From positions 31,766,001-31,830,000 of the forward strand of contig JAIVEN010000014.1 of the NCBI GenBank assembly GCA_026686845.1: 64,000 bases of DNA, written 5' to 3'. The notes beneath the pieces were generated by a model that made no database searches, was not told the DNA's origin, and saw only the letters and a program-made list of their open reading frames with translations. The stretch is from Adenanthera pavonina. Taxonomy: Eukaryota; Streptophyta; Magnoliopsida; Fabales; Fabaceae. A program made the translations under genes and the position numbers. Numbering within the stretch: the first letter of the stretch is position 1; every line of letters begins with the position of its first letter. Positions 20,997 through 33,689 of the stretch are shown here, one piece after another.

Positions 20997-23647
20997 TGTG
21001 ATGTTCCAATAAGATATCTGAAGATTCTTTTCATAGCAGTTGCATGGGTTTCTTTGGGACATGATTGAAACCTTGCACACATATAGACACTAAACATAAT
21101 GTCAGGTCTGCTGGCTGTTACGTACAGCAGGGATCCAATCATTCTTCTGTACTGAGTTATGTCAAATAGTTTCCCTTTCTCATCCATATCCAGTTTGGTT
21201 GCAGTAGCCATAGGTGTCCCCATTGGCTTGGCATTTTCCATTCCAAACTTTTTCAGCAATTCCTTCAGATACTTGGATTGATTGAGGAAGATACCATCAT
21301 TGCACTGTCTGATTTGCAATCCAAGGAATAAGTTGAGTTCACCCATCATGGATATTTCGAATTCCCCCTGCATTAACTTAGAAAAATTCTTGCAAAGAGA
21401 TTCATTAGTAGCACCAAATATGATATCATCAACATAGATTTGAACGATAAGTAAATCTTTATTTTCTTTCTTAGTAAATAAAGTTGTATCTACTTTTCCT
21501 CTATTGAACCCCTTTTCAGTTAGAAAATTACTCAATCTTTCATACCATGCTCTAGGGGCTTGTTTTAAACCGTAAAGAGCTTTTTTCAGTTTATAAACAT
21601 GGTTTGGCTTTGTAGAGTCCTCAAAACCTGGAGGTTGATCTTCATAAACATCTTCCATAATATACCCATTCAGAAAAGCACTCTTCACATCCATTTGATA
21701 TAATAAAATATTTTTCATGCATGCATATTGCTAATAAAATTCTAATTGCTTCTAATCTAGCTACTAGAGCAAAGGTTTCCTCAAAATCAATGCCTTCTTC
21801 TTGATTATAACCTTTAGCAACCAGTCTAGCTTTATTTCTAATGATTGATCCTGATTCATCAAGTTTGTTTCTAAAAACCCATTTAGTACCATTGATAGGA
21901 TGATTTTTGGGTCTAGGCACTAAATCCTAGACTTGATTTCTTTCAAACTGATTTAATTCATCCTGCATGGCTAGAATCCAGTACTCATCAGTTAAGGCTT
22001 CCTCAGTACATTTAGGTTCAATTTACGAGATGAAAGCATAATTAATCATTTGATCCCTTAACTGTTTTCTGGTTCTAACTCTCTCTTGAACATTCCCTAT
22101 TACTTGATCAACAGGATGATTCCTTTGATATCTCCAAGCTCTAGGGAGTTCTTGAGACATTTCTTTAATATTTTCATCTTCAAAATTCCTCTCCTGAATA
22201 TCTTCTTCTATGTTAATAGGTTCAGATATTTTTGGAGATTCAATTTTATTTTCATCAGAAATATCTAACTTCTTAAAGTTTGAAACAAGATCATCTTCAT
22301 TAGAAACATGTTTAGAAGCAGTTTCATTTTCAATAAATACTACATGCACAGATTCCTCTACTGAATTAGACTTTTTATTAAAAACTCTATATGTCTTACT
22401 TCTACTAGAATAGCCCAGAAATATACCTTCATCGGATTTGGGATCAAACTTACCCAGATTTTCTTTCCTATTGTTGTGAATGAAGCATTTGCACCCGAAC
22501 ACATAGAGATGTGACAAATTTGGCTTTCTTCCCTTGTACAGCTCATAAGGTGTCTTCCCAAGGATTGGTCTGATGTAGGCTTTATTAATGATGTAGCTTG
22601 CTGTATTCACTGCATCAGCCCAAAACACTTGAGATAGTTCCTTTTCATTCAGCATAGCTCTGGCCATCTCTCCAATGGTTCTGTTCTTCCTTTCTACTAC
22701 TCCATTCTGTTGAGGAGTTCTTGGAGTTGAGAAGTTGTGATCAATTTCATGCTCATTGCAGTACTCTAGGAAGTATGAGTTTTCAAACTCTCCTCCATGA
22801 TCTGACCTGATGGACACAATAGAAATACCTTCCTCATTTTGCACTTTCTTAGCTAAGGTTACAAATACATCAAAGGTATCACTTTTAGAGGAAAGAAATA
22901 ATGTCCATGTAAATCTGGAATAATCATCTACAATGACAAGCACATACAGATTTCCACCAATGCTTTTTACCTTAAAAGGACCAATTAAATCCATATGCAG
23001 TAGTTCCAGTGGTCTAGTAATGGTAACAACATTTTTGGGTTTAAAAGAAGATTTAGTTTGCTTTCCTCTTAAGCATGCATCACATTCTTTGTCTTTTTCA
23101 AAAGCAATTTTTGGCAGGCCAGTGACTAGCTTGTTTTTAACGAATTTTGAAAGCTGATTCATGTTAACATGAGCTAATCTTCTATGCCATAGCCAACTAT
23201 CATGGTCCTGACTAATTAAGCAAACAGAATCTAAGGGAGAAAGTTCATCAAGATCAATAGTATAGCAGTTACCATCCCTTTGAGCTTTGAGGATTACTTT
23301 GTGATTGCTTTTTCTGATGACTAGGCAGAATTTTGAGTCAAACATCACCCAATTTCCTTTGTCACATGTTTGGCTCACACTCAGCAGATTGTGGTTGAGG
23401 CCTATCACGAACAGTACCTCTTCAATGGATGTTTCAGGATTTTTGCCCATAATGCCAATGCTGACTATTCTGCCATACTGATCACCTCCAAAAGTCACCT
23501 TTCCTCCTTTCTTGTCTCTAAGGGTGATGCACTTCTCCTTGCCAACAGTCATGTGACTTGAGCATGCACTGTCCATGTACCATTTATTGTTCTTTCTAGC
23601 TTTGAGACAGACCTGCAAAACAAAGTTCAAGTTTTCTTTTTAGGTAC
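20997..23647 (-). pseudogene. Element B pol, 5' part (protease, integrase, RT, start of RNase H)
   Basis: The frame is open from above 23630 to 22023. It covers the protease stretch WYMDSACSSHMT, an integrase zinc motif with all ligands (WHRRLAHVN and CDACLRGK), and the DDE core (IRSDHGGEF, NGVVERKN). After a stop near 22025, another near 21930 and a frameshift near 21725, the reverse transcriptase continues (21718-20972) with YVDDIIFGAT. It ends where element C entered, after RYLIGTSQM. The remaining RNase H is at 8388-8898. As in C, pol is in the -1 frame relative to gag. Confidence 0.9.
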
Positions 23648-25426
23648 TCAAATCTGCTTGGGTCCTTTTCTGTCAATAGTCTTTTCCCTAGATACAGATA
23701 TACCTTTGAGAACCCATTTAACAGTTCTATTTAGTCCATTTTTCTTCAAAGCACAAGAGCTAGAAATATGCCCCTTTTTGTTACAGAAGTTACAGGTGAT
23801 AAAAGGACTGCTAGATTGAGAGGCAGGAAGAAAACAATGCAGATAATATTTTTGTTTTGCATGCCTTGGTTTATTATATGATTCAATGTGAGGTGACATA
23901 TGATCTTTACTTTTATTTTCATTAGCATGCACAAAATGTCTCATGTATACATTCTGATTCTTCTTCCTAATCTTTTCTTTAACAGCACATGGATCATAGC
24001 CAAGTCCAACTTTTCCTTGTGATATTCTTTGGCTCCCCATTAAAGCAAACAACATATCTTTTCCTCTAGTAAGCCTAGACATGCTTTTCACTAAATATTC
24101 ATTAGTTTGCTTTAGATCAGTGCATGATTTACAACAGACAAATTCAGCAATAGGTAGAGGAGCAATTTCAGAGATATTGCTTTAAGATTCTAGTTTGTTA
24201 ATCTTTTTCTTAGCTAGTTTCAGTTTTTTTGCAACTTTAACAAACTTATCATGCAGCTCATGAAATGCATCCAGTAATTCAGAATAGGAAGGTTCAGATT
24301 CATATACCTCTTCTTCTTGATCACCGCTACATGGAATTTCAGCTTCTTCAGAGGCAAGTGCCACCAGACATATGTTGGCAATTTCATTTTCTTCATCTTC
24401 TTCCTCATCTGAGCTGTTGTCCCATACTAATAAGATGTAGGCTTTCTTCTTATTGCCTTTGTCAGCAGCTTTCTTTTCTTTCTCTTGCTTCTTCAGAAAC
24501 TATGGACAATCCCATTTGATATGTCCTTGCTTTTTGCACTCATAGCAAGTCACATGCTCTTTTTGTTCCCTCTTGCTATCTCCAGCAGCTCCTTTCTTGA
24601 AGATTTTCTTGTTCCTCTTCTTGCTGTAGAATCTTCTGAATTTTCTAACCATTATAGCCAGAGTTTCTTCATCTAGCTCCTCTCCATCGTCAGATTCTTC
24701 CTCCTTTTCTTCAACACCTTTGAGAGCAAGGCCTTTCTTCTTTCTGTCTTGTCCAGCTTCCTTGAGAGCTTTGAGTTTTCCTTCATACTCCTCAAGGCTG
24801 CCAAAGAGAGCTGTGACAGAGGCCATTGATTCTCCTTTGGCTTCCTCTATTACTGTTACTTTGGGTTGCCATTCCAGAGGTAGAGCTCTGAGAATCTTCC
24901 TTACTTTCTCTGTTTGAGTGTACTCCTTTCCCAGGCTCTTTAGTTGATTCACAATGAGAGTGAATCTCTTTTGTAGCTCTTTTAGAGTTTCTCCTTCAGC
25001 CATTATGAAGCTCTCATATTCTCCAATGCAGGTATTCAATTTGTTTTCTCTGACTCCAGTTGTCCCTTCATGAGAAATTTGCAGGGTGTCCCATATTTCC
25101 TTGGCAGTGGAGCATTGGGAGACTTTGTAGAATTCATCCTGATTCAAGGCACTGACCAGACAATGTTTTGCTTTGATATTCAGTAAGACTCTTCTTCTGT
25201 CCTCCTCATTCCATTCAGCTTCTGCCTTTTCTCTGTACTTTCCATCTTCTTCTAATGCCATTGGGACAAAGTCTCCCTTCTAAATAACTGACCAAATGTC
25301 CAAATCAATTGACTGGAGATAAATTTACATCCTCATCTTCCAGTACCCATAGTGTTCTCCACTAAAGCTAGGTGGTCTATTTGTGTTGTTGCCTTCTGGT
25401 AAGATGCTCTCTCCAAAGCTAGCCAT
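23648..25426 (-). pseudogene. Element B gag, broken
   Basis: It is homologous along its length to the C gag. The ATG is at 25426-25424. Stops occur early (near 25325 and 25282), at about 24500, 24428 and 24182, and a TGA replaces the near-terminal Trp near 23651. The first CCHC knuckle (CYECKKQGHIKWDC) and the second (CNFCNKKGHISSSC) are still readable. The longest open part is 25261-24500. Confidence 0.88.
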
Positions 25427-25467
25427 TGTAATTCCTGGACTATGAGATCCTTTGATTGGGAATTCGA

Positions 25468-25479
25468 GCTCTGATACCA
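25468..25479 (-). other. Element B primer binding site
   Basis: The element strand reads TGGTATCAGAGC, the same initiator tRNA-Met complement as in C, two bases from the 5' LTR. Confidence 0.9.
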
Positions 25480-25481
25480 CT

Positions 25482-26971
25482 TGTTAGTTAGGCTGACTTC
25501 CCAAGAGGGGGGTGAATTGGGAAGTTTAAACTTTTCTGCAAAATGTCAAAGAGGTGAAGAATGCAATGTATGGAGGCAAAACAGAGTATAAATAAATAAC
25601 AGTAAAAGTAGTAGAAAAGAGAAGAAGACTCAGAAATTTATCCTAGTTCAGTCTCTCCACTTGACCTACGTTTAGTCCCCAAGCCAACACTTGAGATTTT
25701 CCACTATTCAGCAAGAATTCAATGAGCTTCTAGCAAATGCCACAGTACAACGTCAGTGCTCTATTTTCTAAAGCTCACTCAATCACTTTCTGCACTTTCA
25801 CAAAGTGCTTTACAACCCTTTGTGATATCTTCTCACAAGAAAATCTATCTTCCAGATGAAGATTAGATTGTTTACAAAGATGAAACTCTCTTGAATAGAG
25901 TGAATATGAAAGTTGAGGTACAAGTATTGAAGTAAGAGGGTAAAAGTCTTTGATAAAAAGATTTGACAGAGTTTCAGTATATACAGAGTTTGATTCGTGG
26001 CCCACAACTTCAAATGATGTTATATTTATAGATTTAGGTCTCAAATGTCTGTTAGAGACAAAATCTATCCGTTGGAGAAGTTATCCAACAGTTACTCTAA
26101 AAAACTATCCATTAATCAACCGCATTTAATGCTTCTGACGTACTAAAATTCGAATTTCGAGGGCACTGTAGCAAATTGAAAATACTGTTCATACTTAACA
26201 GAAAAACTTTCTTCTTGAAAATTCGTCTATCCGCAGCAGGCTCAAAAGGCACAGTAGTTCATTTCCTTCGAAATTCGAATTTTCAAAGAGTGAAGTTCGT
26301 CTGTCAGAGAGACCTCTTTTCAGACTTACTTCAACATTCGAATTTGTAAACACTGTCCTTCGTATGTCATCATGTCACTTTAACAGACTCATAACTTTAG
26401 CTTCTGAAATTTGAATTTCCATGTTCAAAGCTGGTCTATCAGTGAGCAATTTTGAAACTCAATATGATCTTGATTTCAGATGAACTTTAACATTATTTCA
26501 GACAAATTTCTTCAGTTTTCATAAATTTCATTTTGTCTAAAATTCGAATGCTCAAAACCCAAAGTTCGTCTGTTACTCAACAGCTTCTTTCAGATACTTA
26601 TGAAAATTTGAATTTTGGAAAATCAAAATTCGTGTCAGAGAGACATCTCTTCAGACTTATTCAGTTTTAACTCGAAATTCGAATTTCCAAAACTAAAGTT
26701 TGAATTTCCAACATGACAGTTCAAAGTAAACTTTTCAAACTTCATCTGTTGGTGGGTATTTTTCAAGTATTTCATAAAATCAAGTTTTTTAAAACATCTG
26801 TTCATCAAATCAAAGTCTTTTACCCATATTTAAATATATCTAATGATCCTACAATAAATTTTGCACAGATTACTCAAAACTTCTTCACTTGAACCATTTT
26901 GGGCTCCTTTGATATCTTTATTTCAAGCTCTTGAATGTTGATTTGGAATCATCAAAACTCTAGTTTCAACA
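25482..26971 (-). repeat. Element B 5' LTR with internal inversion
   Basis: This 1,490-bp LTR has edges TGTTAGTTAGG and TTTCAACA, followed by the target-site duplication ATCAC (26972-26976). Compared with the 3' LTR, about 160 bp are missing and a segment of about 70 bp (26158-26226) is present in reverse complement. It corresponds to 4076-4146 of the 3' LTR. Both breakpoints fall in AATTCG palindrome motifs. Confidence 0.9.
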
Positions 26972-26976
26972 ATCAC

Positions 26977-28351
26977 AAGATAATGGTTAAAAGAAATTAC
27001 CTTGATTTTTTGGGACCAAACTTGTGATTTTTCCCTCTCCCTTTTGCTCTCTCTCTTTCACGCCACTTTGCTCTCTTCTCCACTGGTTCATCGTGAGGGA
27101 GGTTGAAGATGAAGGCAACAATGACATAATGTATATATTTATTTAATATAATTATTCAATTAACATTTTCTTTTGACTTTATTGCTTTTCTTCTTAAATA
27201 AGCTTTTGGAAAATTCCACATGTGTCCCATCTGCTCATTCATACGTGGCTCACCTCCTTTTTTGGCCAAAAATTGCTTAAATAATTTTTATGGACCAAAA
27301 TACCTTTTACCGATTAAATTTATCCGTACCGATTAAGTATTTTCGCTAAAATTGTCATTAAATTGGTACAGGATTATCCAACTAATTTTGGTCCAAAATT
27401 ATTATCTAGACCCAAAATACATTTTATTAAGATCCAATCATTGTCCTTGAATCAGTACTGTCTTTTCCTGTAGTCTAAATGACTTTTATCGGGTAAAATA
27501 TTAATATTAAACTCTAATTACCCAATAAATATTATTTTGACCTTAATAAATTTCATACTATATTTCATTGAGTCTAACTCATTGAAAGCTTCATTTTGAC
27601 TATAATTTTTCATATTTACAAAAATGCCCTTGACCCGGGGCTAATTTATAATTCTTGAGACTTTCAGGTCATTTTTTGTAATTTCTCCAAACTTCTTTCT
27701 CTTTCCCCTTCATTCTTAAGGGGCTAAATTGAAAATATTCTTGATTCTTAGGGACCAAATATAATTTTCTCATTTTTCCATTTAACTAGGAAAACTGACC
27801 TCTTTGCTCTTCTTCACGCTTAACGGTATCTCTCCATTTTTTCCAACTCCTTTTGCATTTTACAATGTCAACTTTTTCATTTTTGGGCCTTCAATTCATT
27901 ATTCACATTTTACTTCTAATTTGGGAAATAACCATTTTGCCCTTAAGTGGGGTCAAAATGTAATTATTCATTCTTTTGGGCACCTTCTTGTAATTTCACC
28001 TAAAGAACATTTTTTTATTATTTCTTTTTCACTATTCACATTAACTTCAAATTGGTCTACCTCTCAACCTAGACCTCCCAACTACGCAATACTTATACCG
28101 TTGCGCCCAGCTCGGAGCAGACTTTCATTCAAGTAGTATATTGCATATTTTCTAGGGTAAGTTCTGGAATTAGTTTCTGCTAAGAACCTTATGGAAAATT
28201 AATTCCAATTAAGGATCAAACATAACTTCTTCTAAAAATTAAATGAGAAATTAATTCATTCTAAAACCCGATTATATATAGCATTTTCGTCTTACTTCAT
28301 TTCTAATCTTTTGTTCATTCTATAGCATCCCATAAAAGTTGGGATATTACA
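26977..28351 (-). repeat. Candidate gypsy-type LTR remnant; no gene seen
   Basis: The right edge reads GTTGGGATATTACA. Its reverse complement TGTAATATCCCAAC resembles LTR starts of Ty3/gypsy chromovirus elements. The interior has short phrases common in plant LTRs (GGGACCAAA, AAAATGCCCTTGACC). No matching left end or target-site duplication was found. Elements A and B may both have inserted into it. No ORF is convincing. Confidence 0.3.
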
Positions 28352-28359
28352 TGAAGCAT

Positions 28360-29008
28360 TCCTCTTGATGATTCCATCCGGTGCAAAGAAGTGTGGAGAA
28401 TGGATTGATACCTAGTAGGTCCTTCTAGTAGATTGGTTCTTTGTCGAATGGTTGCGATTTGGGGTTTGAGAGATAGTGCTGCTCGGTGATTATTGGTTCG
28501 CTTCCATTGACAGCCACCTTTGTGGTGGCCTTTTCCATATAGTCTTCGCTGGGACTCTTATTGGAATCTATTGTTACTTTCGCATCTTTGTGCTTTCAAG
28601 GGATGGATCTGAAGATGTTGGTTCTTAGAACTACCATTCCTGGTAAAGGTTCTTCAGGTGAGGTTTCTCGATGGCGTGGCTTCTTCAATCTCAATGGCTT
28701 TGGTTTGGGTGGCAGCGTGCTTGCTTTTGGCTTGGTGTTTGTTCGTTTTGTTTGTTTTCTTTCTAGTTTCTTTGGCTGGTTCTTCTCCTTCTTTAGTTGG
28801 GATTTTTGTGTGTGGTGGGTTATTAGGCAGTTTCCAGCATGGATCCAATGGTGGGTTTGTCATTGGTTGTTGGTGTGTTGGGTTGTTTTTTTGTTTGGGT
28901 TGAGTAGTGTTTATATCTGGGTTGGGTTGGGTCTTGCTTGGGCCTTTGGCCTTTTTTCCTTTGTATTGTTTTCTTCTTTTAATGAATTTTGTTTCTAGCA
29001 AAAAAAAA
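28360..29008 (+). mobile_element. Probable 5'-truncated LINE 3' end
   Basis: This is a G/T-rich, A-poor stretch ending TTTTAATGAATTTTGTTTC then AGC and a run of nine A (29000-29008), the usual look of a plant L1-type LINE tail. No reverse transcriptase is left. The left boundary is a guess and no target-site duplication was found. Both strands are open for more than 100 codons here, but only because of the base composition. Confidence 0.4.
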
Positions 29009-32000
29009 TCCATTAGCATCAATCACATGAAAATAGAAAAATCTAAACTTCCTCTTTGTGGTTATCCAATTCCCAAATTTTGGCCAAAAACAATTGTCAC
29101 CTATAACCGAAAATTTTAACTTTTTATCTTTTGTTAAAGCTTTTGAGATAATTTTTTGGTTATTGTTGCTGTAAATTGATTTTCAATTTTTGGAGGAAAA
29201 TTGTCCATTCTCTTATGACAATTTTTAACCTTTTTTTACTTTCTATTCAAAATTCAACAAATTTACAAACTATGTATCTTAAATCACTTTTTTTAATGCA
29301 ACTATTTGATATATGATACTAACCATTCATATTCAAGCATTTTTGGGTTAAATTAGAAGTAACTCTCCCAATATATTTTTTCCAACCTCATGATTCAAAT
29401 TCTCAATCTTTTTAAAGGGGAATTAAGTCCCTTCTACACCTAAAGATTCTTGGTATACATGTAGGCGCAAACCTACATAGATTCCATGTTTTCAAAAGCT
29501 TACATATGTTTAGTATTAGACATTTCATTATGATCCACTCATCTTCTAGTTTTGAACCTAATGGAATACATCCAGATTCACTAGAATACATTTGTGATCA
29601 CGGAGTAAAAGCTGGCTTCATTTTCTCTCCGATTTTGTCGCGGACAATCCTCTTGCAGGTTTGAATTCATGTTTTAACATAAATCAAGAATACATTTAAT
29701 TTAATTAATTAAAATATATAACAATGCCCTTAGTTCATAATTAAATATATAACATCATTATAGGTATGTGTATTGGATATATAATATGATAGAGAAAATA
29801 TATCAATTTTTAAAATTTTAGAATATGGGTGCGAGAAAATTGTTACATATAATATTATTTATTTAATTATTTATATGTATAATTAATAAATCATACCGCT
29901 AAAAGAAAAGTGAATGTTAAATATTTTAAAAATTATAGTATAAATGTTAAAACAAACTATTAAATATTTATAACAACTTATAAATAAAATCTTTATTGTT
30001 TCTTCTTGACCCAAAAAAAATCTTTTGAAAAAGGAAAATATGGAAACATTACATTTTTACAAACATTTATAACTTGTGAGACTATTTTTCTATCTTAAAA
30101 TTCTAAAATGGTCTCATTTTACTATCAAAATATGAAGCGATACAAATAGATACAAAATAGTATGAGTCAATATGTATGCACAAGTATAGTCAAATATTGA
30201 TGTGTCTACTTTTTTTTAGTATCATTGTTAAATAAATACATATAAATTAAAAATAAATAATATCAGTACCAGGCGAAAAAACGAATAAATAGTTTGATAA
30301 TAAAATTATAAAATATAATAAATCATCATTTCATTAAAAACAATTAAAAAAGACTCCTCACTCTATTTCAATCTCCCGGTTTCATCCTCCTGACATTTCA
30401 GATTAACTCTATGATCTGAAATTATAAGTTAATCGAACAAGGAGATTGTTGTTGAATTGATATACACTAACTCGTAGGAAATGAAGAACTTTCTTTTCTG
30501 AAAAAGAAAATAAAGTAGAAAACTGTGTGTGTAAAGCAAGGGAAGATAGCGAAAAGTCATTTCCAATCCGCAATAAAGTATTTGGGTTAAATTAGTTGCC
30601 GAGTCGGGTAGGGTTTGTATTCGGGTCGAGTAGGGTATTGTTATTGCTTGTGGGTTTGGACCTTGGTCTTTCTAGTTAATGCTTTTGTTCCCCTTAAAAT
30701 AATTTGCTGTAGCCCGAAAATAAAAGAGTCCATATGTTCCAGAAGCAATACACATTTCATATATACAAAATAGAAATTGATGGCAGAGGGCCCCCAAATG
30801 AAGAAATTTAAAATTCACATTTGTCTGTCAACTTTGTAGAAAACCAATTAGAAATTAGAAAACCAAACTAGAATGAAGCAAACTTAAGGGACAAAAATAT
30901 TAATTTAACATAAAAATAAATATATTAAATTAGTGTAATACAGGGTAAACTTATGCTCAAGATGTTGAAAGGACAAGATATTGTTGAACAAGAAATTTAA
31001 TTTCATTGGAATAATAATTCCATCAAATTTCATGAATGCATCTTTCTTCTCACCTATGTATGGAAGCCTTATCTTTCCCACCTCCTATGGAAGCTTCGTT
31101 CTATTTGAAATGGTTTTTTATGACTATTTAGGCCTTACATTCAAAACTTAATTATCATTTTTACCCTTCACTTATTAGCCCTATATTTAATTCCCTCCAC
31201 TTTCTCCTCTCGTATCTCTCCTTTCTCCCTTTCTCTCAATTGCTATGACTATGAGCTTCACTTTTTAAAAATTTTATTTTCTAAGAAGTATCCTTATCAT
31301 TTCACATCTTAAGTTTTCTTTTCTATCATTTTAATACATTTAACAAATAAATTTTTTAATTAGACTTTATATACCCTTCTTACATTCTAAACATAATTTT
31401 AGGCCTATTTTTTTTTTCACTTTTCCTATTTCATGTTAATTAAACATCCTTCTAACATATCCAACGGGTCTATAAAGTATTTGTATGGATATATATATAG
31501 AAATTCATATCAAATCTAATAAATAGGAAAATAATTCCTTAAAAACTCTTAAATAAATTTGAAAAGGAAATAAAATAGTGATGAGAAGTGAATTTTTCCT
31601 TTTCAACCAAAAAAACACATAATTATAGGAAAGTCACTATGATACCATTAAACAATGGAAAATTCTCAGTCTAAGAAATTCTAGAAGTCAGGTCGTTTAT
31701 TTAGGCTTTTTCTTCTATATTCGACAGCCAACGGAACCAAGTTGTCTATTGTCTACTTCGCATGATTTACTACACATCCCTATCACTTTTTTTCAGATGA
31801 ATACTTATTTTAAATTTGATTATCCTTATACAATTGCATAATGAAACTTTGTTAATTATATATAAATTTAATAAAAAATTGTATGATATTTTTGTGGCTA
31901 AAATTATATATAGTTTTTCATTTTAAGGGTGGAATTATATTATATTATTATATTATTATTTAAAACTATATTTATCTTATTTCAAACAAAACTTTATTTA

Positions 32001-32084
32001 CAAAAATATAAAAATTACATGTTATCATTTTCATTTTCATATCATATATAAGAAACTTTAATCTTCTTTTACGTTTACATTGAC
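29009..32084. other. AT-rich intergenic DNA, no gene seen
   Basis: I find no supported ORF, RNA gene or bounded repeat. Short GGGTCGAGTAGGG-type phrases near 30600 and A/T runs are the only texture. The part from about 31430 onward is the start of the segment duplicated at about 36640 (AAATAGGAAAATAAT at both places). Confidence 0.6.
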
Positions 32085-32640
32085 CTTAACTAATATAACA
32101 CAACATACAATTGAATTGTATATATGCAGTACTCTGTATATAATTAAATCTCCTCCTTAAATTATCAAATCAATTAAAAGTTTGATTGAAAGGATTGAAT
32201 TCACAACAAGAAGAAGCAAGGGAAAAATGATTACTTAAATCGATAATGGATGACATCTTCCGGAATATGTAAACCTTGAAAAAAGAAAAAGAAAAAGAAA
32301 AAACCATTTGTTCCGGCTTTGAAAAAAAAGAAAAGAAACCATATACAGAGAACGTAATAATTTCCATTTTCGTTCAATCAATAATTAATTTGCGAAGGTT
32401 CTCTCAATGATACTACATTGCATAATTCTTCTAGTCGTGTGTACTGTGTGATTCCTCGTACAATAGATTAATAATTGTGCTAGGGTAACAAATCTAAGAT
32501 TCTCCATCTTACTACGCAATCTCTAATTTAATTTCCTTTTATTTGACCAGAAGGGAAGGTATATTATTGGAGAGGGTTTTCCAATTTAATCTCTATTCAA
32601 TTAAACATTTTGGGAGGGAATTGAATTTGATTTCTTGGTT
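32085..32640. repeat. LBD upstream module, copy 1
   Basis: This diverged repeat unit of about 550 bp begins TAATATAACACAAC. It includes a CATCTTCCGGAATATGTAAAC stretch and TTCAATCAATAATTAATTTG, and ends near the GAATTTGATTTCTTGG phrase. Copy 2 follows directly at 32641, and copy 3 lies at 36905. The order of shared phrases is the same in all three. Confidence 0.75.
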
Positions 32641-33200
32641 GTCGTTAATTAATATAACACAACATAAAATGGCAAATTTGTAATGCTCTACATATATATA
32701 TAATTTAATTTCCTTCTTAAATTGTCAAATCAATCAACAGTTTGATTAAAAGAATGAAATACACAAAAGAAGAAGCAAGATGAAATCATTACGTTGATGG
32801 ATATCGTCTTCCAGAATATGTAAACAAACGCGTGACAACTTATACATATATAGAGCACTTAATAATTATTTCCATTTTTTTGTTCAATCAATAATTAATT
32901 TGTGTAGGTTCTGTCAAATTGCACTGAATAAATTCATCTCCTCGTATTGTTTCATCAGATTCCTCTTAATAATTTTTTGGTATGGTAAAAAAATCTAAGA
33001 ATCTCCCGAGTTTGTTTTTTTCTTATTTGACGAATATGGAATGTATATTATTATTCGACAGGGTTTAACCATTTAATTTGTATTAAATTAAATAATTTTG
33101 GAAAGGAATCGAATTTGATATAATGATTGCCGATTAAGTCAACGACGTGGTGCTGAAGATTGGAAAAACTTGAAGGCCTACCGCCAAGAAGCTTCTTCCC
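32641..33200. repeat. LBD upstream module, copy 2
   Basis: This is the tandem neighbour of copy 1 and the unit nearest the intact LBD gene. It carries TAATATAACACAAC at its start, GTCTTCCAGAATATG, CAATCAATAATTAATTTG, TATTTGACGAATATGGAATG and ends around GAATCGAATTTGATA. It probably forms part of the distal promoter of the gene at 33690. Confidence 0.72.
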
Positions 33201-33209
33201 ATTTATTCG

Positions 33210-33293
33210 GATATATATATATATATATATGATATTGTGTTTCTGCTGTTTCAGTGCCACAAAACGAAGTTCCCAATTAACATCATCGTCTAG
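33210..33293 (+). promoter_or_regulatory. LBD core promoter and first 5'UTR exon (predicted)
   Basis: A (TA)n run at 33211-33229 can act as TATA box. It is followed by GTTTCAGTGCCAC and CATCATCGTCTAG, which end at a good splice donor (GTAAGC at 33294). The same order (TA run, TTTCAGTGCGAC, CATCGTCTAG, GTAAGT) occurs in the decayed copy near 38015-38079, which supports it as a real transcribed leader. Confidence 0.5.
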
Positions 33294-33668
33294 GTAAGCG
33301 CCTCGTCTTCATGAATTGTCTTCTATTCTATCATGAGATGCGATTTGAGGAATTGAAGTTTAACAAAATGTATTAGTACATCGTGTTTATTTTTCGCTTA
33401 GAAAGAAGCTGAACTCGTTGCCATGATTCTCTCTCCATTCTATAGTCTTACTTAAATTATAAAATAGTCTATTAATTCATTGTTTGATAACTATAAATTA
33501 TAAAATAATATTTCTTTATTGTTTCCTGGTGTACGTTGTTTTTCTAATAGTGAGAAGTATATTCAGTCCAAGAAAAAAAATATTTCTCTATTAAATAAGT
33601 ATAAGAATGCTAATTCCAATTGTTGTATATATATTCTGAGATCAATGTTTCATGAATTTCATTTGCAG
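33294..33668 (+). other. Predicted 5'UTR intron of the LBD gene
   Basis: The donor is GTAAGC and the acceptor TTTGCAG, 21 bp before the ATG. The acceptor is a triple CAG (GCAGCAGCAG, 33665-33674), a NAGNAG-type site that may be used in more than one register without changing the protein. A 5'UTR intron is common in LBD genes. Confidence 0.55.
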
Positions 33669-33689
33669 CAGCAGGTGATCGATTGAAGA

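Larger units (their letters stand above)
3270..26971 (-). mobile_element. Element B, Sirevirus-type Ty1/copia, interrupted by element C
   Basis: This is a full-layout copia element read right to left: 5' LTR (25482-26971), primer site (25468-25479), gag, pol, spacer, env-like ORF, polypurine tract (4892-4905), 3' LTR (3270-4891). The 5-bp target-site duplication ATCAC is perfect (3265-3269 and 26972-26976). Element C sits inside its RNase H region. Without C, B is about 11.6 kb. All three ORFs carry several stops and frameshifts, so it is dead. Its LTRs differ from each other by large rearrangements, so B is clearly older than C. Confidence 0.93.

Noticed and set aside
28561..28998. Long open frames on both strands
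   Set aside because: The stretch is G/T-rich with almost no A on one strand, so stop codons are rare by composition; it ends in an A-tail and looks like LINE 3' sequence.
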